Below, piece after piece: positions 46,001 through 55,600 of a stretch of 64,000 nt of DNA. Source of the stretch: Trypanosoma brucei gambiense DAL972 (lineage: Eukaryota; Euglenozoa; Kinetoplastea; Trypanosomatida; Trypanosomatidae); contig NC_026743.1 in NCBI RefSeq assembly GCF_000210295.1, forward strand, positions 2,108,001 to 2,172,000, written 5' to 3'. The position numbers and the translations under genes were made by a program. The notes beneath the pieces are model-generated. The model made no database searches and was not told the origin of the DNA. It was given only the letters and a program-made list of their open reading frames with translations. Each line of letters begins with the position of its first letter. Position 1 is the first letter of the stretch.

Positions 46001-48001
46001 CTATCGGGTGCGCACGTGAAAAATGTGGGGCTCTCAGTGCTTGATCGGTTGTCTTTGTTGTCCCCTGCCTGTGGAGAATACCTCATGATGCGGCTTTCCA
46101 CACAGCTCAGTGAATTTACGCAGGTGGAGTTGCTCTATCTGGTGCAGAAGTATCCGAAATCACAGGATTTAGTTGCCGAATTGCTAGGGAAAAGTGATCT
46201 TGTGAGTTCGATGGACTTCGGTGATTATATGCGTGTCATGCGAAATCTTCCCATGCCGATTAACGCACTGGTTATTGGTGCCCATCTCCCAGGACTCAAC
46301 TTTCAGTGGTGCACCCGAATTTTGTCGTCGTTATCAGTGCGACACGAGTCAGTGCCGTTGCATCTTCTGGCGTCGGTGCTACGGCGTCTCAACGATGTGA
46401 CAGAAAGCGCTACCCTGACGGACCGCAATATAGCGTTTGTTGTCCTGCAGAAATATCTGCAGTTTGATCAGACATCAGGCGATGGTGGTGACTTGGAAGA
46501 ACGGCAGCGACTCATAAAATGCAGTTGCGACAAACTGTTGGTACTGAGCAGGATTAACTCACTTGATACGTTAAAGGAGTTTCTCGTAGAATTTCCGGAG
46601 GCCCTGAGCGGTGTCATTTGTGAAAGTCTGAGTAAGCACGTCGTGCAACATATTGTTGGCGGGTTACTGAAAGATCTTGACGGCCTCTTGACTCTCTGCC
46701 GCCTGTTGCATCGGCACAAACTTCTCACCAGTGATGTCAAGGTGGCAATTGTGGATGGTTTCTTCATGAAGACGCTTCAGAGCGAGGTAGAAGGTCGTGC
46801 TAACATCGAAGGCGAAAGCAGTCAGGGACTTCAGCCGTTGAATTCGGTGAGGGGTGCATCCTTGAAGACAACCCATCCAGTGTCTAATGTTCTAGCACTT
46901 GCTCTGTTACTCAGTGATGGTCCGTTGCATTTTCCCGGGGCCTCCAACAGCTCCAGTACTATTTGTGGTGATAATGAACGTTGCGCTGTTAGTAGTATGT
47001 TTCAGGTTGTGAAAGAGTCGTATACTTCCCCACGGGACCGACTGCTTATCGCGAACACATTAGTGGGTCAGAAGGGCCCAAATGCTCTGACTGTTGTCGC
47101 AAAAGAAATTTGCACGGAACTGATTGAAAACTGTGAATCTGTGACCTCCAATGATTTTTCTAGACTTCTTCAATGCGTCAGCCGGCTAAAGTGTTGGTCT
47201 GAGCTGGACCTTGCCAACTCACGATTTGACGAAGTTTTTCAGCGGTCCTGCACCCAGGCCGATGCCCACAGCCGCTGCGTTGCGTTCAGGGCTGTTTCCT
47301 TTGAGGCTGACATATTCCGAAGGTACGAATCGTTTATGATTCCCCTTCTTCAGGAAACTGTGGACGTTATGTCGAACGAGGATCTTGAAACAGTACTCTC
47401 ATCAGTGCTTAGCCTGCCGTTTACCGAGGCTTTAGAGTCACTCATCGACGCTATCGGAACCCGACTTCTTCGTATGATTGACCAATGCCGACGCAGCGCA
47501 TTAATTCGACTGTTACAGTGTCATGCTGCCTTCGGCATACAAGACGACGCTCTCGTTAGTGTTTGCGTTGCCACGCTGACGGACCAGTGTGGTCGTGACT
47601 TTCGACTGGACACTGCGCAGGTGTTGGCACTCCTTCAGGCTGCGGTCGATCTGGACTTTTTTTTGCCACCAAAGTTGGTCACCAGTTGCTTCACCTGGCT
47701 CGAGCATCACGTGGAAAACATGACCATAACGCAACTGGGCCACGCAGTACGTCTTGCAGTTGACGTGGAAGTGGGTTATACCGCCGCCGTGCACACGCTG
47801 ACACTCCGCGCGTTGGAACAGCGGGATGCCATACGCAGTAATGCGTCGTTTCGTGAGGCGGTGGAAATGCTGTGCGATGAGTTCAGCGCCGAGATACCTT
47901 GGCATTTGCGGGCCCCTGTTTTGCGTAGGCGGTACCAGTCGGAAAGACTGCTGGAGTACCTCGACAAGCGGAGACTGGCGGTTGACTCTACAGTTGCGTA
48001 G
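43073..48001 (+). CDS. large helical protein, probably mitochondrial, unknown function
   Basis: Protein of 1642 residues, not recognised. The frame is open upstream only from a GTG, so the ATG at 43073 is used. The N terminus (first 40 residues) has Arg, Cys, Phe and Leu but no acids, which fits a mitochondrial presequence. The rest is helix after helix with many Leu and Val, an alpha-solenoid look, with a disordered insert at about residues 735-780. Trypanosomatid mitochondria have many such large helical-repeat proteins (RNA processing, mitoribosome assembly), some with a C-terminal RAP domain; I do not see a clear RAP motif here. A second, smaller protein of the same style is at 61763. No PPR consensus is visible. 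Confidence 0.9.
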   Translation: MGLPFLCHTRVCLFSNKIPFVLCGSRFAPATLHAHHTAAGGGETLNFPELSSPSTSKEPSVGSDSPQKKNKKQALDALARWCGGHQQLLMRIQQSAEDTSAEVVFETPLTEVDSAAIRWLQGSTEQLTCGQSLLVCSFVCEVLYCQLNSASGGIGVEEAQRLQIHALTNRIAALLQRADESNKLESQPLSVLMSCAYVVQRLKYVDNPLFGETQRSLVKVPPSIMFALLHKLRGDGLGKLFQLDERTATDVCLSFLFIATEEHRQAFFSSGDAALVSNVLRRLVRHTASKTRRMRIQKEGDIIDLLTVDSPSDGGARQTPVCTSGTGFTSPSMRECAMIMQNVSFSSPSNRLELLLYLLCVRRNLAQCSLKDIELVPTVLSTVANIRSAEACSIRKKIISQLWLPENNPTLVAQLLVHSGESIPRYVTYLQGVPASKLSPRDAAQVILCAGTYLSYESLQLYIMAALRDIMPSSSLVTLGAATTSASVPATASVPTRVPACDSLETVLSVLLMRVEEKGGSLSEVEKDACMEYIRRLNELIDWCASAPASSPKLALQRLTLLTKLFNRGLVVHAPETVVELAVQSLQLDPGNTMMNTLKCVSEALPLVSDDKKRSIIIEKMISYSGTRTTSSVIRFLLLLAPLVDADSPHSCELVEQLLKFHTLNPHKLRQASVEGVAKGIDVYTLLLINGIDFLLASGDWRSSPSQLQNVITTWVRDYTLYVMDPARKQKIDDGAAAHVAPATKGEKTDVVQHQQPSRLNEGGELPTLSGPNDEELEQVFTCLLRAGVKLPHAFSSELLSRIRRLQAKRNPADGTDQQVVFPLPAHFVFCCKLDVPVEVSVTPEMMKYHIDACDYRIIHCVITAFFSAAGTFKHNINDLLLCNMRLASRSFELFIQRLGEEASRSFRPATVSSVVANTLRFVVNHITKQERCQRVLRKLNEKGGIEAGEEELEGDRSLIAEHTRLGELLTRMIAYLSGAHVKNVGLSVLDRLSLLSPACGEYLMMRLSTQLSEFTQVELLYLVQKYPKSQDLVAELLGKSDLVSSMDFGDYMRVMRNLPMPINALVIGAHLPGLNFQWCTRILSSLSVRHESVPLHLLASVLRRLNDVTESATLTDRNIAFVVLQKYLQFDQTSGDGGDLEERQRLIKCSCDKLLVLSRINSLDTLKEFLVEFPEALSGVICESLSKHVVQHIVGGLLKDLDGLLTLCRLLHRHKLLTSDVKVAIVDGFFMKTLQSEVEGRANIEGESSQGLQPLNSVRGASLKTTHPVSNVLALALLLSDGPLHFPGASNSSSTICGDNERCAVSSMFQVVKESYTSPRDRLLIANTLVGQKGPNALTVVAKEICTELIENCESVTSNDFSRLLQCVSRLKCWSELDLANSRFDEVFQRSCTQADAHSRCVAFRAVSFEADIFRRYESFMIPLLQETVDVMSNEDLETVLSSVLSLPFTEALESLIDAIGTRLLRMIDQCRRSALIRLLQCHAAFGIQDDALVSVCVATLTDQCGRDFRLDTAQVLALLQAAVDLDFFLPPKLVTSCFTWLEHHVENMTITQLGHAVRLAVDVEVGYTAAVHTLTLRALEQRDAIRSNASFREAVEMLCDEFSAEIPWHLRAPVLRRRYQSERLLEYLDKRRLAVDSTVA

Positions 48002-48221
48002 CTTGCTCGTGGATAGCCGGAGTGGCAGTGGGGAGTGCATCTTGTTGAAACTTGTATTATTTTTTCCCAACACTTTGTGTTGGTTCACTTGCGGCTTGGT
48101 CGCTACGTATCACTTTTTGTATCGTTGTGTACGTCGAAAGGATTGTTTGCCGAAATACTACATGTAATCACATTTTCCAAGCGAGTGATCCTCATGTGGT
48201 TGTACTAACTATATGCTAATT

Positions 48222-48271
48222 TCTCCCTGTTAAACTCCGCTTCTCCCTTTGATGTGCTTGACTTCTTGAAG
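48222..48271 (+). promoter_or_regulatory. trans-splice acceptor of LRR gene
   Basis: C/T-rich tract (about 48222-48250) followed by CTTCTTGAAG, AG at 48270-48271, five bases before the ATG. Confidence 0.5.
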
Positions 48272-48276
48272 CGCCT

Positions 48277-48957
48277 ATGATGCCTGCACCGAACGATGGC
48301 ATATTAACGGAGGAGGTAGTTCTCCGGTGTTCTCGGCAATATGACGTAGACGCCGTGCGGTTTGTTGTGCTGCACGGGTTGCGGTTGAGAAAATTGGGGG
48401 ATGGTTTCGCTAAATGTAGTGCAATTGTGCGATTGGATATCTCAAGGAACAACCTCACTAGTCTCTCTGGCATTGAGCCGACCGCAGGTTCGCTGCAGTA
48501 CCTCAACGCAGCGGAGAACCTCATCACGGATGTTTCCGCAGTAAAAGAGTGCAAATTACTGGAGGTGGTGATGTTGGAGGGGAACAGGATTGGTAGCGAA
48601 GCTGCTCTCCGACCCCTAGCACAACTGCCTGAACTCCGCCAGCTTGTGCTAAAAAGGGAGGTAGCCTTAGAGGATGCGGATGAAACGTTGGAGTTGGACA
48701 ATCCCGTGTGCGAAAAGGGAGGGTACGAGGAGATCATACGCCGTTACTTTTCTTCGGTCATGTTTGTGGACGGTTGTTATATGCTAAATGAGGCGACTTC
48801 TGACGTTGTGACTAGCGTGTTCAAACCACTACCACCCCTTGATACACTAAAAGCACCGCAGGATAGCAATGCAAAAGCTGACGTGGAGGAACGATTGTTT
48901 GTAAACGTTGTCGCAGAGTGCGCTGAGGCTTGTCGGAAGGCGCTGGCATTACGGTGA
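48277..48957 (+). CDS. leucine-rich repeat protein, LRRC61-like
   Basis: Protein of 226 residues. Start ATG-ATG at 48277/48280. The first part (about 9-35) reads T-E-E-V-V-L-R-x-S-x-x-Y-D-V-D-A-V-R-F, then three to four SDS22-type leucine-rich repeats follow (about 40-130: L-D-I-S-R-N-N-L, L-N-A-A-E-N-L-I, V-M-L-E-G-N-R-I). The repeat array is capped by L-D-N-P-V-C-x-x-x-x-Y (about 147-157) and F-V-D-G. The same order, including the LN-A-G-N repeat, the N-P-x-C-x-x-x-x-Y cap and the I-D-G, is what I recall of vertebrate LRRC61. LRRs of this type bind partner proteins; several such proteins are flagellar. No catalytic role. Identity as an LRR protein is firm, LRRC61 orthology is probable. Confidence 0.9.
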   Translation: MMPAPNDGILTEEVVLRCSRQYDVDAVRFVVLHGLRLRKLGDGFAKCSAIVRLDISRNNLTSLSGIEPTAGSLQYLNAAENLITDVSAVKECKLLEVVMLEGNRIGSEAALRPLAQLPELRQLVLKREVALEDADETLELDNPVCEKGGYEEIIRRYFSSVMFVDGCYMLNEATSDVVTSVFKPLPPLDTLKAPQDSNAKADVEERLFVNVVAECAEACRKALALR

Positions 48958-49159
48958 GACATGTTCAGTACATTGGTTATCTATTAGGAGTGGGATAGGC
49001 ATTCTGAACTGGAACTCTTTACCTGAATCAACTGGGAGAGTTGCTGCAGCTTCATCACACTGCTGTTCTTTGCTTAACCCGTATCGTTTTAATTTTTATT
49101 CCGAAATAGGAGTGCGCTTTGGAACTACAAAGACAGCGTAATTCTCACTTCACTTCCCA

Positions 49160-49190
49160 TATCTGTCTTGTTGTGATATATATTGTGTAG
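49160..49190 (+). promoter_or_regulatory. trans-splice acceptor of TRM6
   Basis: T-rich stretch ending TTGTGTAG, AG at 49189-49190, twelve bases before the ATG at 49203. It excludes the upstream GTG as start. Confidence 0.6.
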
Positions 49191-49202
49191 GTGTGGGTAA
49201 TA

Positions 49203-50633
49203 ATGATGGGTGATGCTGGTAGTTTCTGCAAGCGTGGTCCCGAAGACTTTAAAGTTGGAGTACCGGACAACGCAGTCCGTTCCGAGGGCCGTATCACGTT
49301 GGGTGACTACGTCATGATCACTGGTGGTGGTATGAAGCGTATTGTGCATGTGCAGGCGGGTGGTAAACTTCGTCTTGGGAGCTCTGGGTCTGTGCAGCTT
49401 GACAAGCTTGCTGGTGTGCGGTTCGGTGAGGTGGTTTACTATGACCCGAGGAGTCGTGTTTTTGTCCCCACCAACGATTACCCAGATCTCGACATTACAA
49501 CCTTGGAGGAGCACATCGAAGACGGTAGGGACAACCGGCACTTAGTTGACGAAAATAAAAGTCAAGTTTTATCTAACGAAGAGATTGCGGAGATGCGTCG
49601 AGAAAAGGGTGTGGATGTGTTTCTCAATACCCTTGTTGAAAAGAGTGCGACGTTCCACGCCAAAACCGCGTACTCGCAGGAGAAATACTTGCGTAAGAAG
49701 AAGAAGCGCTACGGTGTTCTTTACAAAATTGAGCGTGTTACGCCCGATGGGGTGGCGGAGACATATTTGCCCACAATTAACCCGACAGACGTGGAACCCG
49801 AGTCGCGGGTGCTCAGGTTGCGTGCGGACACGCTGGCGCTGATTCTACATCACAGTGATGTACACAGTGGCAGCCGCGTTATCGTCTATGATAAAACTAA
49901 TGGTCACCTCGAGGCGGCGTTGCTTACCCGCCTCGGTAGTGATGGTATAATATTCCAAATAATGGACCGAACGGCGCAACCCAACATGTTCCCTTCGCAA
50001 ACGATGGGCATAGAGAACGTCCGGGAACTGTGGAAGGCGGTTCCCCGTAACGCTGCCTTCTTGCGCGGGGAAGAGGACACAGAGAATGAAGAAAAGGCGA
50101 CAGAGAAGGTTAATAAGAGGGGCAAGGAGGGGGGAAACGAGGTTTCTCAGTGGTTGCATGGGATCGACGCCCGCCGCATGCTGCAGGAGCGGCCCGCCGA
50201 TTCGCTTATTATTGTTGATGACGAAGATGACGCGCCGGCTGCACTCGACGATTTGTTGCCCTTTGTAGCATTGAATGGTCACATTGTTGTGCATAGCCCC
50301 TTTCTTGAAGATTTGACCGCGCTGTTTACGAAGCTTCGGGGAGAGTGTGTGAACATATGCATTTCCGAGGTATGGTGCCGCCATCATCAGGTACTTCCCA
50401 ACCGCACTCACCCTACGGTTCGGATGAGCACAGCGAGCGGTTATCTGTTGACAGCGATTAAGGTAAACGAGAGTACCATTAACTGTAGTGGTGCTGGTGC
50501 ACCACAGTCACCAATCGAAGAGGTGACCCCATCAGTTCCTGCGGAGGTTCCCGCGGTCGATGGGAGACTATCGCGTAAGCATCCAAGAGCTCAAGAAAAC
50601 GGTGAACAAGAAGGAAATCTTTCAGACTCGTAG
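49203..50633 (+). CDS. TRM6: tRNA (adenine-N1) methyltransferase non-catalytic subunit TRM6
   Basis: Protein of 476 residues (human TRMT6 is about 500). TRM6 pairs with catalytic TRM61 to make m1A58 in the T-loop of tRNAs, including initiator tRNA, in the nucleus. Diagnostic parts: the N-terminal barrel with G-S-V-Q-L-D-K-L-A-G (near 60-72), then the block D-E-N-K-S-Q-V-L-S-N-E-E-I near 115-127, and A-T-F-H-A-K-T-A-Y-S-Q-E-K-Y-L-x-K-K-K-K-R-Y near 150-172, all strongly conserved in TRM6/GCD10. The C-terminal Rossmann-like half lacks an S-adenosylmethionine-binding glycine motif, as expected for this subunit. An acidic/basic low-complexity insert (about 290-315) and a disordered tail (from about 430) are trypanosome-specific by appearance. 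TRM61 is not in this window. Confidence 0.94.
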   Translation: MMGDAGSFCKRGPEDFKVGVPDNAVRSEGRITLGDYVMITGGGMKRIVHVQAGGKLRLGSSGSVQLDKLAGVRFGEVVYYDPRSRVFVPTNDYPDLDITTLEEHIEDGRDNRHLVDENKSQVLSNEEIAEMRREKGVDVFLNTLVEKSATFHAKTAYSQEKYLRKKKKRYGVLYKIERVTPDGVAETYLPTINPTDVEPESRVLRLRADTLALILHHSDVHSGSRVIVYDKTNGHLEAALLTRLGSDGIIFQIMDRTAQPNMFPSQTMGIENVRELWKAVPRNAAFLRGEEDTENEEKATEKVNKRGKEGGNEVSQWLHGIDARRMLQERPADSLIIVDDEDDAPAALDDLLPFVALNGHIVVHSPFLEDLTALFTKLRGECVNICISEVWCRHHQVLPNRTHPTVRMSTASGYLLTAIKVNESTINCSGAGAPQSPIEEVTPSVPAEVPAVDGRLSRKHPRAQENGEQEGNLSDS

Positions 50634-51765
50634 CAGCGTCAGCATTTCAGTGCCTTATCATCGTGGTTCTACAACAAATCAGCGAATTCCACTCACCGCC
50701 TCCGCTGGAGAACAGAGGAGTGACTGGCCTAGCAGTAAAATGGGTTTGTTCATTAGTTGTTGTGCTCGTTTATTTCGTTTGTGGTGTACTGACGCCTTTT
50801 GAGCACTCTACCTTGCAGAAGTACTCTTGGTTGTTATGATTAGCTTCGACTTCCCTCTTTTTCTATTTTTTCCACACGCACGCACATGCACATACATACC
50901 TTGCACGTAAAAGAAAGGTACACGGCCTTACAAGCGTCTTCCATACGCCTGCAAGCCAAAACAAAATCACCTCGTGTAAGATTAACTGGCGGTTGACCGC
51001 TTAAAACAGCACAGCTTTCGACGCGTTCAGAGGAGGAAATTGAGAGTAATATCACCCAGGAAATGATTTACGACATTACCACTCCGCAGTACCAGCAGTT
51101 CCTCCGCTCATGCGGCCGCCGCCGTGAGGATTACGTGAAGGGATCGTCCACAGGTTTCTCGGGTAACAAGCAGACCACGAAGCCGGCGGGAGCTGCAAGT
51201 ACTGGGCTGTAGCGTATAACCCACCATTCCGGAAAGAGGAAGAGAAGTACATATGGGATGAGGGCCGTTACTTCAGTACGAAAGGGTTCTGCAGGAAGAA
51301 TAAATAAAAGGAAGAGAAACGTATTTCCTTCCACTGCTCTCGTTGGCCGGCTCAGTGCTAATAAAAGCAAAGCTATCTTCTTGTTCGACCTGGTTGGCGG
51401 ATCGGCGAAGCAAAATGATGAAAAAAAATAATAATAAGAAAAGGAGAAATTCAGACACTGCTAAAAGAGGATGGGGTATTTTACGGAAGAGAGGGGAGAA
51501 CTGAAGAGCAACAAAAGAGAAATATGATGATTTTTCTTTTCTTGCGGTTAGCCTCGTTTTTGTCAGTTAACTTAGTTTTCCCACGGCGCTGTACGTCGTT
51601 TCAATCGGAGATGCCTCCATCCTTTTCCATTGATGAGTGCTCGGTTCTTTTTCATTATTTTTAAATTTATTTTGAGGGTTCTCTTTCCGTGTTCTCAACA
51701 TGGCTTTTGTAGCGTTAATAAAGAGTTGGGTAGAGGGGGCGTAAAGGAGAAAAAGGAAGGTAAAA
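50634..51765. other. intergenic region (1.1 kb) with one small ORF
   Basis: Mostly UTR-like. A pyrimidine tract at about 50850-50872 precedes the small ORF at 51063-51212. A second splice region with T-rich runs at about 51530-51690 serves the MscS gene. Nothing else seen. Confidence 0.55.
51063..51212 (+). CDS. candidate small protein gene, 49 residues
   Basis: ATG to TAG, 49 codons, starting Met-Ile-Tyr-Asp-Ile-Thr-Thr-Pro and with a C-terminal Gly/Ser/Thr/Lys-rich tail. About three quarters of its third positions are C or G, unlike the AT-rich flanks and like highly expressed trypanosome genes. It has a pyrimidine tract and AG sites upstream (about 50850-51027). An in-frame TGA lies 26 codons upstream with no ATG between, so the start is unambiguous. 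The size and basic, Tyr/Gln-containing N terminus would suit a small mitochondrial complex or ribosomal subunit, but I do not recognise it. Confidence 0.55.
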   Translation: MIYDITTPQYQQFLRSCGRRREDYVKGSSTGFSGNKQTTKPAGAASTGL

Positions 51766-52215
51766 ATGAAGCGATTTTTTGACAAGCTATACCACACCAC
51801 TGGCTTTATCGCGGACCCAAGTCAGCGCAGCGTCGCTAGCCACGTAAGCTCTCTGTTGTTGCAGGGCTCCATAGCCTTTTCTTTATTAGGAACGATTGGC
51901 GTAGACACCTCACCGCTAGTTGCAGCTGCAGGGGTGATTGGTGCTACTGCTGGATTTGCCTGTAAAGATTTTGGTGCTAACTTTATAGCGAGTATTGTTC
52001 TGAGCAGTCAACCTTCTTTACGTACTGGGAACAGAATTTCAATAGGAACCGGTGCTGGCGCTGTCAAGGGGGAGGTGGTCGACTGGGACACTCGGTACCT
52101 ATATCTTCGCACTTCGGAGGGTCACCTCTTGCATGTGCCCAATAGTATGATTCTCACTTCAATCGTAACGTGGGAGAGTAGTGATAGTAAGCAGAGGTTG
52201 GGGGGGGGGGAATGA
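51766..52215 (+). CDS. MscS: small MscS-type mechanosensitive channel
   Basis: Protein of 149 residues. MscS channels open under membrane tension and release osmolytes; in T. cruzi the homologue acts in the contractile vacuole and osmoregulation. Present here: one membrane helix at about 26-44, a pore-lining helix at about 50-80 rich in Gly and Ala (ending F-I-A-S-I-V-L-S-S-Q), and the beta domain at about 84-140 with R-T-G-N-R-I-S-I, V-x-D-W-D-T-R-Y-L-Y-L-R-T, and the conserved H-V-P-N-S. The large C-terminal cytoplasmic vestibule of E. coli MscS (286 residues) is absent, as in trypanosomatid channels. A run of eight G at the end codes for Gly-Gly-Gly-Glu before the stop; a slippage change there would alter the tail. 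The ATG is clear with an A-rich 5' flank. Confidence 0.92.
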   Translation: MKRFFDKLYHTTGFIADPSQRSVASHVSSLLLQGSIAFSLLGTIGVDTSPLVAAAGVIGATAGFACKDFGANFIASIVLSSQPSLRTGNRISIGTGAGAVKGEVVDWDTRYLYLRTSEGHLLHVPNSMILTSIVTWESSDSKQRLGGGE

Positions 52216-52625
52216 ACCACAAGGTTATTCGCCCACACCGCCCCACACAGTGCCATGTAATGATTCTGCTTCTGGAACGAAGTAAAGTCAGGTAATATTC
52301 AGTTGTTTTTTACAACGCCCCTTGCGTGCATAGGTGAAGGTGTAAGAGCGATTGGGGAAATTGTAGAGGCGTATGTCCATTATCGGAAGAAACGCAAAGG
52401 GGGTTGATTTGTTTTTGGCGGGTGGCTAACTTGACCGCGGTGTGGTCGTTAATAAAATACTTATAGCATGGCTATCATCCGTGACAACGTGACGACTGAC
52501 ATACCTTTTTCACCCTTCTACTTGCTTGTTGTTTATAGCAGTTGAATACGAACACACCGTTCTACAGAAAGGTCTGGAAAAGTAAGGAGAGTGGTAAGAA
52601 TTTGCTTCTTCTATGGTTGTTGAAT
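52216..52625. other. intergenic spacer
   Basis: No gene seen. The splice acceptor TTGTTTATAG (AG at 52537-52538, alternative at 52540-52541) lies 85 bases before the ATG at 52626. The in-frame TTG at 52542 cannot be a start in this organism. Confidence 0.6.
52516..52541 (+). promoter_or_regulatory. trans-splice acceptor of RAB3GAP2-like gene
   Basis: CTTCTACTTGCTTGTTG pyrimidine tract followed by TTTATAGCAG; it sets the 5' end so that the first ATG is 52626. Confidence 0.65.
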
Positions 52626-55600
52626 ATGGCGTCGCTCTGTTTCACTGACGTTGGTACGCTTTGCAGGGACGTTGAACCGATGCGATCGTTTCCCGCGTCC
52701 CCAACTTGCATCGAGGTGCTGTCAGGGGTACATCTTATCGCATCCGTAAACGCCCGAGCAAACCAATGCATAGTAGAACTTTTGGTTGGCGATAAGGTTG
52801 CCGATACTTTTAGTCGTGCAGGGTCCGAGGAACCAGGTAACAGCGGCAGCCGTTTATCCACCCCTACGGGGGCCGGGAAAACACCCAATTTCACCGTGCC
52901 AACAGTCGATACTGCAGTGAAGGAGTGGCTCGATGCACTTCGAGCCAGCTTCCGTACGGCCAAAGTGTTGGATGTGCTTAAGGAGGATGAAGGCGTCGTC
53001 ACGACCATTGAGTTCGTTCGTGACGTCACAAGAGCGTCAAGCGGCGGCGAGGCAGAGCAGGAGGGAGTAAATAGGTCAGTAAAGCGTCCATATGTGCATC
53101 TCTTTATTGGCACTTCTCGTGGAACTGTTGTGATATGTAACGCTCTGCGTGGGACAATTATGGCCATCGCGATGTTTCAGGACTGTAACAGATTTGTACG
53201 GCAGGGCAGTCGCCGAAGCTCCCTTGCCCAAGGAGCCTCCGTAACTAGCGCTCAGTGTACCGAGTCTGTTGTTCGATTTGCCGCTCACATGAGCACTCTG
53301 GACACCTTTCTCAATCCGAACGTTCCCCAGAACACATCTGCCGTACATAGTGGGCATCTAAACACAGTTTATATTGTAATGAGCAGCGGTAGAGTTGTTG
53401 CACTCGGTAGGGGGGCAATCGATGTGTTCTTGGAGACAGCAGAGGGGCACTTGGATGGAGCGCGACCGCACTTAGTACTGGAGTGGGTGGAAAACAGCAC
53501 CTTCAGTTCGTTTCCTGTAGCCGGACCAGCCGCTCGATTTGCCTCGCATGTACGATGTATTCTTTCCATGTCTGAAGTCGACCCGAACACTGGTGTTCGG
53601 CTTCGAGCACCAAGATCAACGGCGGCAACAACGGACCGCTCAATTAAGGATGCCGCATTTTATCTTAGTTGCAAGTGCGATACAACGGATGTACTTACCG
53701 ATGGGCCAGAGAATCGAGAATATCTCCTCCTATGCGGACGCGCCCCTGCTCTCGCCAGCTACGCATGTAAGAAAACTGAAAAGGGATTTTCAGCCCGCCA
53801 GGCAATTGGAGCTGTCGCTTCGATGCTTGGTGGCGTGAAACGTTTACTATGGGCGGGGGGCTCGGAGGGCGAAGGGGATGAATCGTCTTTCACCGCGAAG
53901 GGACTCTCTGTAAGTTCACAGTCCGCCAGAAATGTTTTCCCGGAAGGTGATATGACATTTGATGTTGTTCAAGTGGATCCCACTTTACAGTGGGTCGCTT
54001 GTTATAGTGACAGCGCAGGACGTATTTACGTATACGACCTAATGGGTGATGCTGTTTGTCAGGTCGTGAAGGGCTGCCGTTCGGTGGAGTTTCAGTGGCA
54101 CGTGGCAACGATAGGGGGAAAGCGCATGCTTCTTCTTGTTATCCATCGAATTCTTCGACATTCCGTGGAAATGTATTCTCTTCGCCTCGGGAGGCGTGTG
54201 GCTGCTCGGTATGTTCCTTCAGGGTCCATTTTGCTTCGTTCGGGCTCATCGGTGCTGATCCCGCGGGTTCTGATGCTCGTTCCCGATGGTGTGGTGACGG
54301 CGATAGAGGTGAAACTGGACCGGGCTCACGGTGCTCTGCCCTCCAGCTCGAGTTGCATTTCAGGTGTCACGATGGGCCGTGGTCGCTCCGATACGGTCGT
54401 TACCGGTATTGACGTACATGGCGGTGTGACGTGTGTGCGAGGAGGGTTTCCAACACCGTATGATGTGTTGGTTGCCGCACTTAGCCTTCCGCTTCCCAAC
54501 CCTGTGACGGAGGGTGACTCATTTGACGTATATTGTCTTCGAATCAGCAAGTTGGAGGACGTCATTAAGAGACAATTTTCTCCTGGAGTGTTTGACGATT
54601 GTTGTCTTCCAGTGGGTGCAGGTACAGAAGAGGCAGATATTCCACCGGACGTATCGGCTGCACAGTGCCTAAACTACGTTCAACTTCGCTTGGTTTGCGT
54701 AGCCAGTTACCGTCGGGCACTGTTTAATGGTGCAAATACCAAAACAGCCCAAACTTCCCTGAAGGAGTTCGCAATGCGCAGCGCTGCCGGGCCGGTTTTT
54801 ACCGCGCAAGGGGAACTCCACCCAATTTTAAAAGGAATGGTGGGCGATGTTACGGCTGTCCTTCTGGCAAAAAAAGATGAGACCTGCTTCAGTCACGTCG
54901 CAGGCATACTTCCTTCTCTTGAAAAGTTGCTGATGAGGCGCAGCACTGCCTCAGTACCAGAGGGCGATCCTACTGGGCCGGTAGTGCCCATGCCCTTGGG
55001 AGATTTTCTAAAGTTGTTTTATTGCGGTGGCCACAAGCTAGCGTTTCTGCGAGAATCAGTGGGATATGCGAATGGTTGTGTCGATTCCTTTGATGAGTGG
55101 GCAGAAATTGGGTCCGTTTTCTTTGGTGGTGGTGTTGGTTGTTTTCCGCAACAAGTGGACGTGTTCAACTCTCTTGGATTTCGAACGGTTGATGTGGTGA
55201 TGATGGCATTATGTTGGTTGTGTCGATCTTTTGCACGCACCTTGTCGCCGTCTTGTTTGGGTACAGTTGCGGAGCTCCTCTTCTTTTTGAGGAATTCGGG
55301 AGAGGAGGCGTTCCTTACTGGAGTGGAGGCTATTCCATGCTTGATCGGGAGAAAACATCTTGAAAGAAGACGGTCCGAAGCCCACGTATCACTTCTCACT
55401 CTTCTTGTATTGCTTCGGCAGCGCGAGAAGCCGTTTGGTTCTGCTTACCATGCCAGGTATGAGCTTTCATTGAAGCGTCTTTTAGGCTTGCATTTGATGA
55501 TAATTCGACATGAGACTCCCCTAGAGGATGGTGATGGGTGGGAGTCCCAAACTACGGAAGCTCCCTTATATTTAAGTTTGTGCGATTTACTCCCGCAGGA

